A DNA stretch of 9,094 nt from DATAEK01 sp036258055 (GTDB lineage Bacteria > Acidobacteriota > Vicinamibacteria > Vicinamibacterales > 2-12-FULL-66-21), in NCBI GenBank assembly GCA_036258055.1, contig DATAEK010000202.1:1-9094 (forward strand), read 5' to 3'. Positions within the stretch are counted from its first letter, which is position 1, and every line of letters starts with the position of its first letter. The notes under the pieces were generated by a model, which saw only the letters and a program-made list of their open reading frames with translations, ran no database searches and had not been told where the DNA came from. Positions 5,882 through 9,094 of the stretch are shown one piece after another. Both the position numbers and the translations under genes were made by a program.

Positions 5882-7825
5882 ATGCAACCATCCCGACGCC
5901 AGTTCTTGCAGATTGCGGCGGCGGCCGGCGTGAGCGCGTTCGTGCCGTGGCGGCGCGCTTATGCGTACGTCCAGAGCACGCCGCTTCGGAAGTTCATACA
6001 ACCCCTCGCGGGTCTCGGGCCATCCGGCATTCCCGTGGCTGTCCCGGACGTTCAAACCTATCCGGGTGTCGATTACTACCGGATCGTGATGGGAGAATTC
6101 CGGCAGCAACTCCATCCCGAATTGCCACCGACGCGCCTATGGGGATACGCAGACGCGAACGCGCCGAACTTCCGCCATCTTGGCGGCGTCATGGTCGCTC
6201 GCACCGGGCGTCCGGTGCGGGTGACCTACATCAATGACCTTCCACCCCGTCATCCATTACCTGTCGACCAGTCGATCATGGGCGCAGGAGCCGATCAGCC
6301 GGAAAACCGTGCCGTCGTCCACCTGCACGGTGGGTTGACGCCGTGGCCGAGCGACGGCGGCCCACACGCCTGGTTCACGCCGGACGGGACACACGGGCCC
6401 TCGAGGATCGCGTGGCTGCCCGATGCTACCGGCGCGCTCTCCAACGACAGCTACTATCCAAACGACCAGAGCGCGCGGCTCGTGTGGTTCCACGATCATG
6501 CGCTCGGCATCACGCGCCTCAATGCCTACGCCGGCCTGGCATCCGCGTACATCCTCCGTGACGACTTCGAGCAGGATCTGATCGATACGGGGGCAATACC
6601 GGGGCTCGTCGCCGGCACCGAGATTCCGATCATCATTCAGGACAAGGTCTTCGTGCCCGCAAGCGGCAACCCCGATCCTGGTGGCCGCGGAGATTACGGC
6701 GACCTCTGGTACCCGAGCGCATACGATCCGCTCCGCTGGGACGTCGCGCCCGGTGGAGCCCCGTTGCCGGTTCCATCGGTGGTTCCCGAGGCGTTTGGGG
6801 ACACGATGCTCGTGAACGGTCTCGTCTATCCCTCTGTTGACGTCGAGCCGCGCAAATATCGGTTGCGCGTGTTGAACGCGTGCAACGCCCGCTTCTGCAA
6901 CCTGCAGTTGTTCTACGCTCGGGGAGTTGACTTCCCGCGGTCTACCGAACCTGCGCGCAACAATCCGGGACCGCCATTCCTGCAGATTGGCAACGAGGCC
7001 GGCTTTCTGTCCGAAGCCGTGGGACCGGTTCTCCTGAATCAGGTGCTGCTCGCGCCTGCCGAGCGTGCCGATCTCATCGTTGATTTCTCAGCGATCCCTC
7101 CCGGGGCCATCCTCATCCTAACTAACGATGCGGCAGCGCCGTTCCCCGATGGCGATGACGACTACGAGTTCCACCCGGAACTGAAGATGCCGCTCGCCGG
7201 CGGCATACTCGGATATGGGCCTGACACCCGGGCGGTGCTGCAGTTGCGCGTGGTACCACGCGTGGGTCCACGAGATCCGCGACCGAGCGCGCCGTTGAGA
7301 CTTCCACAGATACCGGCGCTGTCGAGCGCTGGCGCGACCGTGCGGAACCTGACGCTCAACGAGGGCTTTGACGCCTACGGACGGCTGGTCCAGATGCTCG
7401 GAACCGATGTTCCGACGGCACCGGGATTCTTCGGTAGAGCGTACGGCGATCCCTCGACTGAGAACGTCGCGGCCGGGAGTACGGAAGTCTGGAATATCTT
7501 CAATCTGAGCGGCGACACGCACCCGATTCACTTTCACCTCGTCAACGTGCAGGTCATCGGGCGTCAGCCGTTCCGGCCCACCAAGGGGGACGGCCTGAGG
7601 TTGACTGGCGCGTTCCGTCCGGCTGACCCGAACGAAACCGGATGGAAGGAGACCGTGCGGATGAACCCGGGGGAAGTCACGCAGGTGATCATGCGATTCG
7701 ATCTGCCGTCGACGCCTGTGCCGGTTCCGGTCAGTCCACGCACAGGCGGTCACGAGTATGTGTGGCACTGCCACATCCTCGAGCACGAGGAGCACGACAT
7801 GATGCGACCGCTGATGGTTGAATAG
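5882..7825 (+). CDS. Tat-exported multicopper oxidase (CotA/bilirubin oxidase-like)
   Basis: This 647-residue, three-cupredoxin-domain copper enzyme should oxidise phenolic or metal substrates and reduce oxygen to water. All four copper motifs are present: HLHGG (147-151), WFHDHALG (202-209), HPIHFHLV (547-554) and WHCHILEHEEHDM (628-640). Cys630, His547 and His635 are the expected type 1 copper ligands, with Met640 as the axial ligand. The remaining paired His residues build the trinuclear cluster. SRRQFLQ (4-10) followed by an Ala-rich stretch is a twin-arginine signal, so the protein is exported folded. I chose ATG 5882 because AGGAG (5871-5875) is six bases upstream; an in-frame ATG at 5822 would bury the Tat motif. 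Length and the spacing of motifs fit the CotA, bilirubin oxidase and phenoxazinone synthase group. No methionine-rich insert like that of CueO is seen, so copper tolerance is not specifically indicated. No copper-handling partner genes are nearby. Confidence 0.94.
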   Translation: MQPSRRQFLQIAAAAGVSAFVPWRRAYAYVQSTPLRKFIQPLAGLGPSGIPVAVPDVQTYPGVDYYRIVMGEFRQQLHPELPPTRLWGYADANAPNFRHLGGVMVARTGRPVRVTYINDLPPRHPLPVDQSIMGAGADQPENRAVVHLHGGLTPWPSDGGPHAWFTPDGTHGPSRIAWLPDATGALSNDSYYPNDQSARLVWFHDHALGITRLNAYAGLASAYILRDDFEQDLIDTGAIPGLVAGTEIPIIIQDKVFVPASGNPDPGGRGDYGDLWYPSAYDPLRWDVAPGGAPLPVPSVVPEAFGDTMLVNGLVYPSVDVEPRKYRLRVLNACNARFCNLQLFYARGVDFPRSTEPARNNPGPPFLQIGNEAGFLSEAVGPVLLNQVLLAPAERADLIVDFSAIPPGAILILTNDAAAPFPDGDDDYEFHPELKMPLAGGILGYGPDTRAVLQLRVVPRVGPRDPRPSAPLRLPQIPALSSAGATVRNLTLNEGFDAYGRLVQMLGTDVPTAPGFFGRAYGDPSTENVAAGSTEVWNIFNLSGDTHPIHFHLVNVQVIGRQPFRPTKGDGLRLTGAFRPADPNETGWKETVRMNPGEVTQVIMRFDLPSTPVPVPVSPRTGGHEYVWHCHILEHEEHDMMRPLMVE

Positions 7826-8024
7826 TGGACGTGCCCGTTACCGGCACGCGTTCGGGGAGTCTGCTCCGGAACCTTCTCATACTCACCGAGCTGTTCGCCG
7901 TGGCGCAGCGGGCGGCAACGCGTGATGCGGAATGAGGCGACGGACAATAGGCGATGGGATGGGTTGCCCATGTCTCCGACAGTGGCGGCACTGGGCCAGG
8001 GGCCATGGGCATGCGCGAACGGTT
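7826..8024. other. Intergenic, no gene seen
   Basis: No frame here resembles a gene. A six-pair hairpin, CGTGCC/GGCACG (7830-7848), follows the oxidase stop but lacks a T run, so it is at best a weak terminator for that gene. Confidence 0.5.
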
Positions 8025-8137
8025 CACCAATCGTCAATCGAATCGCCAATCATCAATCAAACAATCCAGCGATCCCCAATCCTCAATCCACCAATCCACA
8101 ATCAGCGATCCGCACTCATCAATCCTCAATCAGCAAT
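8025..8137. repeat. Degenerate heptamer array, NNCAATC
   Basis: About sixteen units of seven (occasionally five or eight) bases end in CAATC or a one-base variant such as CGATC; eleven CAATC cores are exact. The two leading bases vary (GT, GC, AT, CT, CA). On the complement it reads GATTGNN repeats and begins immediately behind the rRNA terminator's T run. It is AT-richer than the rest of the window. There is no spacer structure, so it is not CRISPR. Function unknown. Confidence 0.8.
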
Positions 8138-8138
8138 G

Positions 8139-8173
8139 AAAAAGCCCGCTTCATCGACGATGAAGCGGGCTTT
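8139..8173 (-). terminator. Intrinsic terminator of the rRNA operon
   Basis: AAAGCCCGCTTCATCG (8141-8156) pairs perfectly with CGATGAAGCGGGCTTT (8158-8173), leaving a single formal loop base. On the minus strand the stem ends in a run of five T, directly after 5S rRNA. The flanking A and T runs make it able to act in both directions, so it may also stop transcripts coming from the oxidase side. Confidence 0.92.
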
Positions 8174-8180
8174 GAGAATA

Positions 8181-8300
<120 letters not shown>

Positions 8301-8315
8301 AGCGCCTGCGGCCGC

Positions 8316-8380
8316 GGCCGAGCGCGGATGCGCGAGGCCGCCGCGAGCGGGGGTGGGGCCCCGCGAGCATTAAGAAATGC
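8316..8380. repeat. Dispersed repeat, copy 2
   Basis: Counterpart of 1867-1929, in the same orientation, lying inside the 23S-5S spacer. The shared core GGGCCCCGCGAGCAT is at 8356-8370. The terminal inverted repeat AGCATT-AAG(A)-AATGCT is longer here than in copy 1. Placement in both an ordinary intergenic region and an rRNA spacer suggests a mobile or conversion-spread short element rather than a part of the rRNA operon. Confidence 0.75.
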
Positions 8381-8418
8381 TGACGGGACTCCCCCTACAC
8401 GCAGGTGATCGGGTTTGC

Positions 8419-8477
8419 CTGGGGTCCGACACCGGAGCGTGGCGTTGCGGCCACGGCATCGGTGTCGATCGTCCCAG
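8419..8477 (-). repeat. Long interrupted hairpin in the rRNA spacer
   Basis: Three successive stems share one axis: CTGGG (8419-8423) with CCCAG (8473-8477), GACACCG (8428-8434) with CGGTGTC (8460-8466), and CGTGGC (8438-8443) with GCCACG (8450-8455), around a GTTGCG loop. This gives 18 pairs separated by small internal loops. A processing site or a second small element are both possible. Confidence 0.65.
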
Positions 8478-8679
8478 ACTATGTCAAAGAGCGTGGGGCG
8501 CGGGATCCGGCGCTTGCGCTCGGGGGTCCGATCCCCCAACTGACTATCCTGCAACGGTAGTTTCTCCCGTCTCGCCGAAGCCCCCCGAAGGGGCGAAGGC
8601 GGACGTTCCACGAAACACGCAGTTTGTTGCGTGCACTGTTCCCGGCCCGACCGTCGGGTCGAGCGCGAGAAAAGAGATT

Positions 8680-9094
<415 letters not shown>

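Larger units (their letters stand above)
8301..8679 (-). other. Long structured 23S-5S transcribed spacer
   Basis: This stretch of about 379 bases separates the 23S 3' end from 5S; spacers here are often shorter than about 150. No tRNA or reading frame of note is seen. It contains a dispersed repeat copy (8316-8380), a long interrupted hairpin (8419-8477), a CCCC-UUCG-GGGG hairpin on the transcribed strand (8580-8594), CACGCA/TGCGTG (8616-8633) and CCCGAC/GTCGGG (8646-8658). It is transcribed with the operon, so these stems are candidates for ribonuclease processing sites. Confidence 0.75.

Noticed and set aside
7118..7795. Minus-strand open frame of 225 codons
   Set aside because: It is the antisense of the conserved third domain of the multicopper oxidase and shows no family resemblance.
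8025..8137. Possible CRISPR array
   Set aside because: Units are seven bases with no unique spacers and no cas genes nearby.
8301..8679. tRNA gene in the rRNA spacer
   Set aside because: I found no T-loop-like GTTCRA segment with flanking acceptor and anticodon stems on either strand.

Overview
The window is GC-rich bacterial chromosome. The organism is probably an acidobacterium, perhaps of the Vicinamibacteria. This rests on the style of the proteins, a HAF-type repeat fragment, an ECF sigma factor fragment and the 5S/23S sequences read by eye, so the taxonomy is an inference of modest confidence.

Layout from left to right. A nine-base tandem repeat (31-98) runs into the end of a minus-strand, secreted serine hydrolase of the class C beta-lactamase fold (87-1532). 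Behind its start lies a minus-strand 5' gene fragment (about 1600-1806). This fragment is a broken paralogue of the intact membrane-anchored thrombospondin-type-3 protein at 2955-4175. Between the two copies, on the plus strand, is a secreted polysaccharide deacetylase (1973-2935), convergent with the intact paralogue. Divergent from that paralogue is a stand-alone 5'-3' exonuclease (4214-5083), which appears to start at TTG directly behind a -10 element.

Bases 5084-5821 contain no intact gene. They hold a minus-strand ECF sigma factor fragment and a plus-strand HAF repeat fragment placed back to back, followed by a candidate promoter overlapped by an operator-like inverted repeat. A Tat-exported multicopper oxidase with all four copper-binding motifs follows (5882-7825). 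After it come a degenerate seven-base repeat array (8025-8137), an rRNA terminator (8139-8173), 5S rRNA (8181-8300), an unusually long structured spacer (8301-8679) and the 3' end of 23S rRNA (8680-9094, running off the window). The rRNA genes are on the minus strand, convergent with the oxidase.

The protein genes do not form one pathway. Three encode exported or membrane-anchored proteins and the exonuclease is cytoplasmic. They look like independent single-gene units in a region shaped by duplication and decay. The least expected signals are: a roughly 63-bp dispersed repeat present both upstream of the deacetylase and inside the 23S-5S spacer; the broken/intact paralogue pair; the heptamer array; and the long hairpin in the rRNA spacer. 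I found no CRISPR array, defence system, insertion sequence or convincing new multi-gene system.
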